From Rhodothalassium salexigens DSM 2132 (GTDB lineage: Bacteria; Pseudomonadota; Alphaproteobacteria; Sphingomonadales; Rhodothalassiaceae): a DNA stretch of 64,000 bases. The notes under the pieces were generated by a model that saw only the letters and a list, made by a program, of their open reading frames with translations, searched no databases and had not been told where the DNA came from. The stretch covers positions 124,001 through 188,000 of the forward strand of contig NZ_SLXO01000002.1 of assembly GCF_004341375.1 (NCBI RefSeq), given 5' to 3'. Numbering within the stretch: position 1 is the stretch's first letter; the number at the start of each line of letters is the position of its first letter. This document shows, piece after piece, positions 48,245-56,900 of this stretch. The translations under genes were made by a program, and so were the position numbers.

Positions 48245-48299
48245 AGGTTTTCTCCTCTCCTTCCAGAGAGCACGCGACCCGTTGGGAGGTCGTGGCCCA
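48245..48299 (-). ncRNA. Candidate serC leader RNA (serC-motif-like)
   Basis: The predicted transcript has about 55 bases before the serC ATG. It can form a bulged hairpin, CACGACC pairing with GGTC and GTG across the loop TCCCAACG, followed by the ribosome site GGAGAGGAG. Alphaproteobacteria are known to carry a conserved RNA structure called the serC motif at exactly this position. I cannot run the covariance model, so the match is by location and shape only. Confidence 0.4.
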
Positions 48300-48305
48300 C
48301 GCGCC

Positions 48306-48333
48306 AAGCTAGAGATCGGGAGAGGGATGTCAA
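48306..48333 (-). promoter_or_regulatory. Promoter of serC
   Basis: On the minus strand TTGACA (48328-48333) and TAGCTT (48306-48311) are 16 bases apart. The -35 box is a perfect consensus. Transcription would start near 48299, leaving a short structured leader. Confidence 0.65.
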
Positions 48334-48399
48334 ATGATCTTTTCGCGCTGCGGCATAAATCGAGCGCGGAAAACCGCGCCGACGCGGCCGCCGCAAACA

Positions 48400-48451
48400 A
48401 AATGAGCCGCCTTGGACGTCCGGCCAACCGGCTGCCCAAGGCGGCTCATTT
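48400..48451 (-). terminator. Long-stem intrinsic terminator after the TonB-domain gene
   Basis: A perfect 16-bp inverted repeat, AAATGAGCCGCCTTGG (48400-48415) and CCAAGGCGGCTCATTT (48436-48451), encloses a 20-base loop that itself holds CCGG-CCAA-CCGG. On the minus strand it is followed by TTTTGTTTG. It lies about 185 bases after the TonB-domain stop and upstream of the serC promoter, so it insulates serC. The remaining spacer to 48634 shows nothing else. Confidence 0.8.
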
Positions 48452-48634
48452 CGCAACCACACCACCGCCGCAACACCGCCATGGCCGCAACGCCCCGTCG
48501 GCCGCGCCAACGCCATCCCACGGCTCGGGTCGACCGGCGTCCCCGGATCGGCGTCCATGGGGGTCGGCGTCCCGGTCGGTGCCCGGAGACGCGGCGCGAC
48601 CCGTGGGGCCATCGGGCGAGCGGTGCGGCGTCGC

Positions 48635-49012
48635 TTAGCCCAGGCGCCAGACCAGCGGCAGCTTGAAGGTGAAGCTGTCGCCCTTCATCAATTGCGCCGG
48701 CGGCACCGGCAGCGGGTCCAGCTTGTCCATCAGGCGCGGCAACTGGCGATCCAGCACATCGTGGCCGGTGCTCTCCAGCACTTCGTAGCTGGTGATCACG
48801 CCCTGACCGTCGATGGTGATTTCGATCTTGGCAGCGCCTTCCAGCCGACGCGCAATCGCCGAGCGAGGGTAATCCTGGTTCTTTTGCACTTTTTGCAGAA
48901 TGGCCTTTTGCCAGGACTTGACATCCTGCGCTTGGGCGTCCGGCGCGCCCAGGACCATCCAGGCGGCCACCAAAGCGGGCAAAACGAACAAGGCACGACC
49001 AATGCGTTTCAT
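48635..49012 (-). CDS. Exported TonB C-terminal-domain protein
   Basis: A 125-residue protein with a cleavable signal peptide (KRIGRALFVLPALVAAWMVLG, then APDAQA-QDV; quoted as the first about 31 residues) and a TonB C-terminal-like domain: YPRSAIARRLEGAAKIEITI, VLESTGHDVLDRQL and PLPVPPAQL. True TonB keeps its N-terminal membrane helix and a Pro-rich spacer; both are absent, so this is a free periplasmic domain. GGAGG lies 8 bases before the ATG. Its role is unknown; it may contact TonB-dependent receptors or the outer membrane. Confidence 0.78.
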   Translation of the reverse strand: MKRIGRALFVLPALVAAWMVLGAPDAQAQDVKSWQKAILQKVQKNQDYPRSAIARRLEGAAKIEITIDGQGVITSYEVLESTGHDVLDRQLPRLMDKLDPLPVPPAQLMKGDSFTFKLPLVWRLG

Positions 49013-49156
49013 GATATCAGCCTCCAACATGTGAGCAGGAAAATTGGTCGCACCCCTTCTAAAGGGCAGGCTGTAAAAAGATGATTAAACAAAGCACGCA
49101 AATTGCCCGGTTCTGGTCCGGTTCGAGGAGACCCGTGCGGGCCGGTTCGGGGCCGC

Positions 49157-49627
49157 TCACAGCGCCTTTTCGAAGTAGCGGATATCGGCCTCGGGGTTGT
49201 ACGAATAGGGCGCCGTCGGTCGGTATCCGAGCCGTTGATAGAGCCGGTTCGCGGCGTCCAGACGCGCCAGGGTGTCGAGCTTGAGGCGGCGATAGCCAGC
49301 CAGCCGCGCCGCCCCCTCGATACGCAGGCACAATGCCTCGGCCACGCCCGCACCGCGCGCCGACGGCACCACATAAAGCCGCTTCATCTCCGCCACCTCG
49401 GGCGGTTCGAGCGGCTTGAGGCCGACCACGCCGACCGCCTCGCCGCCGGCCCAGGCCAGCAGCAACGCCCCGGCCGGCGGTGCATAGACCCCGGGCAGGC
49501 CGGCCAACTCGGCCGCGAACCCCTGAAAGCACAGATCGATCCCGAGCTCGGCCTGATAGTCCCGGAACAACCGCGCCACAACCGCCATATGGTCGGGCTG
49601 GGCTGAAAAAATGCCGTCGGCTTGCAT
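49157..49627 (-). CDS. GNAT family N-acetyltransferase
   Basis: A 156-residue acetyltransferase of the GNAT fold. The acetyl-CoA site is in MKRLYVVPSARGAGVAEALC (motif A, R/Q-x-x-G-x-G/A type), preceded by GGEAVGVVGLKPL and followed by YRRLKLDTLARLDAANRLYQRLGY (as the segment near 115-138). The ATG at 49627 has GGAG 9 bases upstream; ATG 49642 and GTG 49651 are in frame but lack a site. The acceptor substrate is unknown. Confidence 0.87.
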   Translation of the reverse strand: MQADGIFSAQPDHMAVVARLFRDYQAELGIDLCFQGFAAELAGLPGVYAPPAGALLLAWAGGEAVGVVGLKPLEPPEVAEMKRLYVVPSARGAGVAEALCLRIEGAARLAGYRRLKLDTLARLDAANRLYQRLGYRPTAPYSYNPEADIRYFEKAL

Positions 49628-49740
49628 CGCTGGCGTCTCCATGGCAGGCACGGGCGCGTACGCTCATCGCCCCGGCCCAAGGGTGAAACCGTCGCCGCGC
49701 GCGCGTCAACCGGGCTAGTGCGCCGTTTGGGAACCACATC

Positions 49741-50457
49741 ATGGCCCTGCTGACCGATCCGCAAGTCTGGGCGAGTTTCGCCACCCTGGCGTTGCTCGAA
49801 ATCATCCTCGGCATTGACAATCTGATCTTTCTGTCGGTGATCACCAGCCGCCTGCCCGAGCACCGCCAAGCCCGCGCCCGGCTGATCGGCCTGTTGGGCG
49901 CCTTGGTCATGCGCATCGGGCTTCTGCTGGGGATCGCCTGGATCATTTCGCTTCAGAAACCGTTCATGACCGTGTTCGGCCAAGGGGTCAGCTGGCGCGA
50001 CCTGATCTTGATGGGCGGCGGGTTGTTCCTGCTTTACAAGGGCACCACCGAGATCCATGCCACCGTCGAGGGCGAGGACGACCACGGCAACGCCACCAAG
50101 GCGGCCAGCATCGGCTTCGCCGCCGCCATCGCCCAGATCATGGCGCTCGACATGGTGTTCTCGCTCGACAGCGTGATCACCGCGGTCGGCATGGTCGACC
50201 ATATCGAGGTGATGATCGCGGCGGTCACGGCGGCGATCGGGGTGATGATCTTCGCCGCCGACCCGGTGGCCGACTTCATCCAGCGCCACCCGACCACCAA
50301 GATGCTGGCGTTGAGCTTTTTGTTGCTGATCGGCGTGGCGCTGGTGGCCGACGGCCTGCATTTCCACATCCCGCGCGGCTATCTCTATTTCGCGGTCGGC
50401 TTCTCGGCCCTGGTCGAAGTGCTCAACCTGACCGCCCGCAAACGCCGCCGCGCCTGA
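49741..50457 (+). CDS. TerC family integral membrane protein
   Basis: A 238-residue protein with seven likely helices. ALLEIILGIDNLIFLSVI and ALDMVFSLDSVITAVGM carry the paired acidic residues in membrane helices that define TerC/Alx. Members are implicated in manganese export and metal loading of exported proteins, and TerC proper in tellurium resistance. No ter gene is nearby. The protein is monocistronic, with a convergent neighbour (ubiV) downstream. Confidence 0.93.
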   Translation: MALLTDPQVWASFATLALLEIILGIDNLIFLSVITSRLPEHRQARARLIGLLGALVMRIGLLLGIAWIISLQKPFMTVFGQGVSWRDLILMGGGLFLLYKGTTEIHATVEGEDDHGNATKAASIGFAAAIAQIMALDMVFSLDSVITAVGMVDHIEVMIAAVTAAIGVMIFAADPVADFIQRHPTTKMLALSFLLLIGVALVADGLHFHIPRGYLYFAVGFSALVEVLNLTARKRRRA

Positions 50458-50510
50458 CCCGCCGGCCCGTCGGCGGCCACGGGCGGGGCCTGGTCGCGCC
50501 GGTGAAAACG

Positions 50511-50550
50511 CCATCGGGCCGGACGGGATCGCTCCCGCCCGGCCCGATGG
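50511..50550 (-). terminator. Terminator of ubiTUV
   Basis: CCATCGGGCCGG (50511-50522) and CCGGCCCGATGG (50539-50550) form a 12-bp stem extended by CGGGA/TCCCG with one A-C mismatch. On the minus strand it is followed by CGTTTTC. It sits 38 bases after the ubiV stop and could also stop convergent terC-family transcripts, though the T-run favours the minus strand. Confidence 0.7.
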
Positions 50551-50588
50551 CCTCACCAGAACCTGGGCGCCGGGGGCGCTAAGCGGCG

Positions 50589-51551
50589 TTACGCCTCGAC
50601 CCAGGCCGCGCCTGGATTGTTGCGGTAAAAACCGTTGGCCAGCGGCACGTGCGGGCATTCGTCCTCGACCTCGCCGAGCGCCTCTTCGGCGTCCAAGCGG
50701 CCGTCGAGCAGGTCGCGATAGACCCGCGCCATGCGCACCATGTCCACATCCTGCGGCGACAGCCGGAAGCCGGCCACGCCGACGCCGCGCAGGGTGGCGA
50801 TCTCGCCGGTCAGGCAGGCATAGGCGCCCGACAGGGTCTGCACGCCGTTGACCGACAGGAACGGCTGGCCTTCGAGCGTATCCACCGGCAGGCCGTCCAG
50901 GTCCTCGCCGCAGACGAAGCGGCACGACGCCTTGGCCCGGCCATGGGCGCGGGCATGGTAGCAGCGCGCCGAAATCGCCAGCGGCCAGCGGCCGAACACC
51001 TGCACTTCGAGCGCCGGTTCGCCGACCGCCGCCAGGGCGTGGATCGACGGGCCGGGCAATTCGCTCGGGGTCACCGAGCGCTCGACGCCGGCGCCGGCCA
51101 GGTAACGCAGCGTCGCCTCGTTATAGACGTTGAGCAGCGACCCGGCGACCGCACCGCGCCGGCCGCGCCGTTCGAGCACGCCGAAGGTGGCGATATCATT
51201 GACCTCCACCGGCAGGCCCAGGTCGATCAATTCCTCGACCAGCGCCAGATCCTCTTCCTCCGAGACCAGACCCGGCGTCGAGATCACCACGGTCTTGCCG
51301 GCCTTGTGCAACCGCTCGACCACGGTTTGCAGGTGCGGGCGGTTGAAGCGCCAGCGCTTGGGGCACACCACTTCGCCCACATAGACCGTGTCGACGGGCG
51401 CCTCGTCGGCGATCTGGCAATAGAAATCCCGCCAACGCTCGGCCGGCCAGTGGAACAACAGCGGCCCCAGGCTCAACAGCCCCAGGTCGCCGGCGCCGTC
51501 GCGCGTCGCCTCGGTCAGGTCGCGCACGGCGGGGGACAGGTCTTCGGTCAT
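50589..51551 (-). CDS. ubiV: Oxygen-independent ubiquinone hydroxylation protein UbiV (U32 family)
   Basis: A 320-residue U32-peptidase-family protein that with UbiU hydroxylates the ubiquinone ring without O2. Cys63 (GEVVCPKR), Cys197, Cys210 and Cys214 reproduce the spacing of the four cysteines that hold the [4Fe-4S] cluster in E. coli UbiV (13 and 4 residues between the last three). The start at 51551 overlaps the ubiU stop (ATGA) and has AAGGA 6 bases upstream; an ATG 6 bases earlier is also in frame. Last gene of the operon. Confidence 0.94.
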   Translation of the reverse strand: MTEDLSPAVRDLTEATRDGAGDLGLLSLGPLLFHWPAERWRDFYCQIADEAPVDTVYVGEVVCPKRWRFNRPHLQTVVERLHKAGKTVVISTPGLVSEEEDLALVEELIDLGLPVEVNDIATFGVLERRGRRGAVAGSLLNVYNEATLRYLAGAGVERSVTPSELPGPSIHALAAVGEPALEVQVFGRWPLAISARCYHARAHGRAKASCRFVCGEDLDGLPVDTLEGQPFLSVNGVQTLSGAYACLTGEIATLRGVGVAGFRLSPQDVDMVRMARVYRDLLDGRLDAEEALGEVEDECPHVPLANGFYRNNPGAAWVEA

Positions 51552-52537
51552 CGCCATTCCTTCTTATAGGCACCGGTGGAGCGGCGGCCGCCCTCGGACA
51601 GGCTGTCGAGCACGCTGGCGTCGGGGGTTTCGCCGCGCAGGGCGGCGTCGCGCAGGCTGCGCATGGTGCGCACCGCCCGGTCCACATAAGACCGGCCGCG
51701 CTGCCGGCCCTCGATCTTGAGCGCCGAGACGCCGGCGTCCACCAGCCCCTTCATCACCTCGGCGGCGTTGAGGCTCACCGGGTCTTCGAAAATGTGCAGT
51801 TCCTGGCCGGCGACCTGGAAACGGCCCTTGCACAGGGTCGGATAGCCGGCCGCCTCGCCCGGCGCCACGCGGTTGATGGCGAAGTCGCCGAGCCGGGTGA
51901 CCAGGCCGTCGGGGCCGTCCTCATAGTGCACCGACGCCGCCGGCGAGCACACGCCGGTGGTGTTGGGCGACTTGCCGGTGGCGTAGGACGACAGGTGGCA
52001 GCGACCCTCGGCCATCGGGCACAGGCCGCCGAACACGAACACCTCATATTCCACCGAGGTGCGGTCGCCATGCCGGCGGATATCGTCGACGGTCAGCACC
52101 CGCGGCAGCACGGCGCGCTTGATGCCGAAGGCGCGGCGATAATATTCCAGCGCCTCGGGGTGCGCGGCGCTGGCCTGGACCGACAGGTGCAGGCGCAAAT
52201 CCGGGTGCGTTTCGGCGGCATAGGCGAGCATGCCGATGTCCGACAGGATCACCGCGTCGACGCCGATCCGCGCGCCGTCGTCGATGGCGTCGGTCCAGAT
52301 CTTCAGATCGCCGGCGCGCGCGAAGCTGTTGACCGCCAGATAGACGTGACTGCCGCCGGCATGGGCATAGTCGACCGCCTCGGCCAGTTCATCGCGCGAG
52401 AAATTGAGGCCGGGGAAGTTGCGGGCGTTGGTTTCGTCGCGAAACCCCACATAAACCGCGTCGGCGCCGGCGTCGACGGCGGCGCGCAGGCTCGCCGGCG
52501 TGCCGGCGGGACAGACCAGTTCCGGTCCGGTGGTCAT
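51548..52537 (-). CDS. ubiU: Oxygen-independent ubiquinone hydroxylation protein UbiU (U32 family)
   Basis: A 329-residue U32 protein, partner of UbiV. Cys173, Cys180, Cys197 and Cys236 keep the 7, 17 and 39-residue spacing of the [4Fe-4S] ligands known in E. coli UbiU (GGLCPMAEGRC, GVCSPA, PTLCKGRF). The N-terminal ELVCPAGTPASLRAAVDAGA and VYVGFRDETNARNF are family landmarks. The start shares one base with the ubiT stop (TGATG), and the stop overlaps ubiV, so the three are strictly coupled. Confidence 0.95.
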   Translation of the reverse strand: MTTGPELVCPAGTPASLRAAVDAGADAVYVGFRDETNARNFPGLNFSRDELAEAVDYAHAGGSHVYLAVNSFARAGDLKIWTDAIDDGARIGVDAVILSDIGMLAYAAETHPDLRLHLSVQASAAHPEALEYYRRAFGIKRAVLPRVLTVDDIRRHGDRTSVEYEVFVFGGLCPMAEGRCHLSSYATGKSPNTTGVCSPAASVHYEDGPDGLVTRLGDFAINRVAPGEAAGYPTLCKGRFQVAGQELHIFEDPVSLNAAEVMKGLVDAGVSALKIEGRQRGRSYVDRAVRTMRSLRDAALRGETPDASVLDSLSEGGRRSTGAYKKEWR

Positions 52538-53238
52538 CAGATGGACTCCTTTTGCGAAGAAGCGGTCGGCGCGGACGGCGCCCCGGTGGGCCGACCGCGC
52601 GGGGCGCGCCGGCGCAGGCGCTCGACCTCGGCCTTGAGCGCGGCGATCTCGCGCGCCTGGGCGTCGATCCGGGCGGCGAGCGGCGCGCGCCACTCGGTCT
52701 TGACATGGTCGAGCCCGGTCTCGGCGGCGCGATAGGCATCGACCAGCGCGCCAATGCCGCGTGTGGCCAGCCCCGACGCCGGACCGAACATGCCCGACAG
52801 TTCGTCGACGAAATCGATCTCGGCGCCGTCGAGCGCGTTGCGCAGCGCCACCGCCAGATCGCTGTTGCCGGTGACCCGGATCTCGCGCGAGAAGAACAGC
52901 GCGTCGCCGTCGTCGGTGCCGCCGGCGGTGGCCAGCAGCCGGGCCAAGGGCCCTTCGATGGCGGCGTCCCACTCGCTCTCGCCCGGCGCCTCGTCGAGCA
53001 GCCAGACCTCGGCGCGGTCGCTCTCGATGGCGATCAGCGCGTGCCACGGCAGGTCGCTGGCGCGCAGATACAGCCGCGCCGAGCCGGCATCGGCGACCCG
53101 GTCGAGCATCTCGGGGTGGCGCTCGACCAGCCGGTCGGCCAGCCCTTGCAGCAGCCGTTCGAGCGGCCGGCGCGGCAATGGCCGGGCCAGCAGGCCCAGA
53201 GGTGTCAACGGCGTGATCGACGCGGGACCCAAGCTCAT
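52537..53238 (-). CDS. ubiT: SCP2-domain ubiquinone accessory protein UbiT
   Basis: A 233-residue protein with an SCP2 lipid-binding domain (about 25-150: LLARPLPRRPLERLLQGLAD, DRVADAGSARLYLRASDLPW, then SREIRVTGNSDLAVALRNAL). UbiT binds prenylated quinone precursors for the anaerobic pathway, in place of UbiJ. The C-terminal third is helical and charged, ending in a coiled coil and an Ala/Pro-rich tail. The ATG at 53238 (MSLGPASITPLTPLG) is chosen because the frame upstream has no similarity. First gene of ubiTUV. Confidence 0.9.
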   Translation of the reverse strand: MSLGPASITPLTPLGLLARPLPRRPLERLLQGLADRLVERHPEMLDRVADAGSARLYLRASDLPWHALIAIESDRAEVWLLDEAPGESEWDAAIEGPLARLLATAGGTDDGDALFFSREIRVTGNSDLAVALRNALDGAEIDFVDELSGMFGPASGLATRGIGALVDAYRAAETGLDHVKTEWRAPLAARIDAQAREIAALKAEVERLRRRAPRGRPTGAPSAPTASSQKESI

Positions 53239-53348
53239 CTCATCCGTCCTGATCTGATCGCGGGGAGGGTGGAACCGGAGACCCCGGCCGGGCATCGGCG
53301 GCCGCCCGACGATCCATCGACCGGCCGGGGCCGTAACCCCATAAGCCC

Positions 53349-53378
53349 CGCATACACTCCACAAAGCGTAACTGTAAA
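53349..53378 (-). promoter_or_regulatory. Candidate promoter of ubiTUV
   Basis: On the minus strand TTTACA (53373-53378) and TATGCG (53349-53354) are 18 bases apart, about 110 bases before ubiT. In E. coli this operon is FNR-controlled, but no clear TTGAT-N4-ATCAA site is visible here. The rest of the gap (53239-53675) shows no gene. Confidence 0.35.
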
Positions 53379-53675
53379 TGCGGTCTGTCGCACAACGACT
53401 GTCCAGCGCCGTTGACAGCCGACCTCTAGACCGGCGCGCCGGCGCGGGCAAGGCCCGGCACGGCCGGCGCGACGAAAAGTCGACACCGCCGCAGTGGTCG
53501 GGTCCGGGCCGGGGTGCCAGGCCGGGCTGTCGGGCCGGCGGCGGTTGGATTGCTTTGCCCGGGCGGGCTTGCCATGGCGATGCAGCTTGGCGCGTGCCCG
53601 GCCATGCCCCGGCCAGGACCGGGCCAGGACCGGGCGGTGAGCCGGTACGGCGATGAAAAAACTCTCATTTAGGGG

Positions 53676-53704
53676 TTGGCAGGCGGCGCGAAGCCTGATA
53701 CCTG
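53676..53704 (+). promoter_or_regulatory. Candidate promoter of tRNA-Asn
   Basis: TTGGCA (53676-53681) and TACCTG (53699-53704) are exactly 17 bases apart, ending 35 bases before the mature tRNA. This fits a stable-RNA promoter position; the -10 box is weak. Confidence 0.4.
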
Positions 53705-53738
53705 AGCGTCCACCAGGGCGGCGCCTGTCGCCCCCTGA

Positions 53739-53813
53739 TCCCCGGTAGCTCAGCGGTAGAGCAAGCGGCTGTTAACCGCTTGGCCGGCGGTTCGAATCCG
53801 TCCCGGGGAGCCA
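53739..53813 (+). tRNA. tRNA-Asn (anticodon GTT)
   Basis: A complete cloverleaf. Acceptor TCCCCGG pairs with CCGGGGA, the D arm is GCTC...GAGC, the anticodon stem AGCGG/CCGCT closes the loop CTGTTAA with GTT at 53771-53773, the T loop is TTCGAAT, and the 3' CCA is encoded (53811-53813) after discriminator G. GTT reads AAC/AAU, so it is tRNA-Asn. Confidence 0.97.
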
Positions 53814-53821
53814 GTTTCCGA

Positions 53822-53851
53822 AAGCCCAGCCGACGCCGGCTGGGCTTTTTT
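53822..53851 (+). terminator. Strong intrinsic terminator of tRNA-Asn
   Basis: An 11-bp perfect stem, AAGCCCAGCCG (53822-53832) with CGGCTGGGCTT (53837-53847), four-base loop, then a run of six T (53846-53851). It begins 9 bases after the CCA end. Confidence 0.95.
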
Positions 53852-53912
53852 CGTGGCCCATCATGTTTCGTGATGTTTCGTGGCGCATCGTGCCGGGCCG
53901 GCAGCGGCCCGG

Positions 53913-56900
53913 TCAGGTGCCGCCGCGCCCGGGCAACTGGTGCAGGCGCACGCCGTCGCCGCAGACCGTGCGGGCGATCTCGCACAGATGGCGGTGGTGG
54001 GTCAGGTAGATCACCTGGCCCTGCCCGGCCATGGCGTGCAGCAAGGCGAACGTCTCGGCCGCGCGGTCGTCGTCGAAGGTCTCCAGAATGTCGTCGGCGA
54101 AGAACGGCGGCACCGGGCCGCGCTCGGCGAACTCGGCATGGCCGGCGATGCGCAGGGCCAGATAAAGCTGCGCCCGGGTGCCGCGCGACATCTCATCGGC
54201 GGTCACCGTGCCGCCCTCGGCGCGCACACCGACCAGCGCTTCGCCGGTCTTCGACACCGCCGAATCGAGGCCCCGGAACGCGCCGCCAGTGATGGTGGCG
54301 AACGCCTCGCTGGCGCGCCGCATCATCGAACTGCGGTGGGTGTCGCGATAGGCGCGCAACGCCTCCTCGACCATGGCGACGCCGGCCGACAGGCGCAAAA
54401 ACGCCTGCGCCTCCTCCTCGATCAGCAGCAAAAGCGCCGCGCGCCGTTCGGCCAGCCGCGCCGGGCGGTCGTCGCTGCCGATGCCGTCGCGCGCCGCCTC
54501 GGCCTGCTTCCACGCCGCATAGGCCTCCGACACCCGGACCCGGTCGGCGTCGCGCTGGGCGTCCAGGCGCTCGCGCTCGGCCGCCAACTCGTCCTGTTGC
54601 TCCGGGTCGTCGGCCACCGCCGCCAAGCGCCCGGCGACCGCGTCCAGGTCGGCGGCGCCAAGCCGGCGGCACAGATCGTCCTCGGCCTCGGCGATCCGGG
54701 CGTCCAGGTCGTCGCGCTCGGCGGCCCGGCGGATCTCGGCGATCATCTGGCCCAGGTCGTCGCAGCCCGGCACCCGCTCGGCGAGCGCGGCGATCTCCCG
54801 GTCGACATCGCGCATGGCGGCCTCGGCCTTGGCCAGGGCTTGCCCGGCAGCCTGCCACTCTTGGGTGAGGGTTTGGTGGTCGCGCTCGGCAGCGCGCGCC
54901 TCGCCGACCCGATCGCGCACCGCCTTGAGCGCCGCCACCGGGTCGCCGACCGGGTCCAGCGCCCAATCGGCCGGCGCCTCGGCCACCAAGTCGGCGACCG
55001 CTTGGGCGAAGCGGTCGCGGTCGGCGGCCAGGGCGTCGATCGTGGCGTCGAGCGCGCGCGCCTCGCCCAGGCGCTGGGCCAGATCGTCGAGCCGGTCCAG
55101 CAGGACGGCCACCGTTTCGGGCTCGGTCCCGGCCGCGATCCAGGTTGGCCCGAGCGCCTGACGCCACGCATCCGTCCAGGCGTCGAGCGCCCGGCGCGCG
55201 TCGTCGAGCGTGGCGACGCGCCGGTCGCGTTCGGCGGTGGCGTCGGCCAGCGCTCGTTCATGGGTGCGCCGATCCTGCGCCGCCCGGCGCCACCGGTCGA
55301 GCGCCGCGTCGACATGGGCCAGCAGCGCCCGGGCCTCGGCCTCGTCGGGAGCATTCTCTGGGGCCTGTGCTGGGGCAATCCCGCCGTCCGCCGGGGCGCC
55401 GCCGCCAAAACCGGGGCCGACCTCAAGACCGGCGGCGGCCAGGTCTTGGGTCAGGCGCTCGCGCGCCTGTGTCGCCGCGTCCAACCGGGTGCGCGCGGCC
55501 ATGACCTTGCGCTCCAGGGCCGGCCACCGGTCGCGCACGGCCCGGGCGGCCGTCGCCCAGCGCCCCAATGACGCCGCCGACACCGGCTCGCCCAGACCGA
55601 GCGCCCGGGCACGGTCGGCCAACTCCGCCTCCAAGGCCGCCGCGTCCGCCGCCAGCGCCGCGTCACGCCGGCGGGCGGTATCGCGCTCGGCCTCGGCGCG
55701 GTTCAGCCGCCGGCGCGCCTCGGTCACCTGCGCCCAGGCGTCGGCATGGGCGAGCCGCGCCTCGACCGCCTGGTCATGGTCGGCCGCCGCAGCCTCGAAC
55801 CGGTCGGCGGTGGCGCGCAACCGCTCGGGCGCCGGCGGGGCCTCGGCGTCGACCAACGCCCGGTGTTCGGCCCAGGCGGCGTCGCGCGCACCGCGCCGGT
55901 CGTCAAGGGCCGCTGCCGCGCTCACCGTCGCGTCGGCCATCAGCGCGTCCCGGTCGGCGGCGGCTTGGGCACACTCGGCCTCAGCGGCATCAAGGGCCTT
56001 GCGGGCGTCGCGCCGGTCGTCGGCCAATTGTCGTTCGCGCGCCGCCAGGGCATCGAGGGTCGCAGCGTCCGGCAGCACCAGGGCATCAAGCGCCGCCGCG
56101 TCGCCGGTCCAGGGCGCGAGCGCGGCCAGTTCGCGCCGGCGATCGTCCGCCGCCTCTGCAGCCTGGGCATGGGCGGCGGCGACGGCAGCCGGCGCCAGCG
56201 CCTCGCGCCCGGCGTCGAGCGTCCGGTCGAGAGCCGACAGGTCGGCCGGAGCCGGCACGGCGTCGAGCGCGGCCCGGGCTGCCGCTGCGGCCTCATCGGC
56301 GCGGGCCCGCTCGGCCTCGGCGGTCTCGATCCGATCCAGGTGCCGCGTGCGCTCAGCCAACCGGGCGCGCAGCGTCGCCAAGGTGGCGTCGTCGAGGCGC
56401 AACGACGCGGGTGCGGCGTCCGGCCGGCCGAGGCGCGCCAACAAGTCGGCGATATGGTCGTCGAGCCGGCGACGCTCCGCGCGCGCCTCGGCTAGTCCAT
56501 CGGCGGCCCGATAGCGGACTTCGCGGTCGGTGGCGTCGAGCCGGTCGAGCGCCGGGGCAAGCGCCAGCGCATCCCGGTCGACCTGCACCCGGTCGCGCGC
56601 CGCCCGGGCCTCGGCCACCCGCGCGCGGGCATTGGCGAGGCCCGTGCGCGCCCCGACCTCGCGCGGGCGCAGGGCCTCGGCGGTATCGACCAGGTCGGCG
56701 GTATCGGGCGCGTCGGCCAGGTCGGTGCGCCGGGCTCGCAACCGGGCGAGCGCCTGCCAGCCGGGCAGCGCGTCGAGCGTGGCCCCCACATGGGCCAACC
56801 GCCGGGCGGCGGTTTCAGCGCTGCGGGCGGCGTCTTCATAGGCCGCGCGGGCGGTGTCTTCGGCCTGGCGCAAGGCGGCGAAAGCGGACGCGGTCACATC

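Noticed and set aside
48400-48451. Riboswitch in front of serC
   Set aside because: The 16-bp stem lies upstream of the serC promoter and is followed by a T-run on the strand of the TonB-domain gene, so terminator is the simpler reading.
53239-53675. FNR site before ubiTUV
   Set aside because: No TTGAT-N4-ATCAA-like sequence was found by eye.
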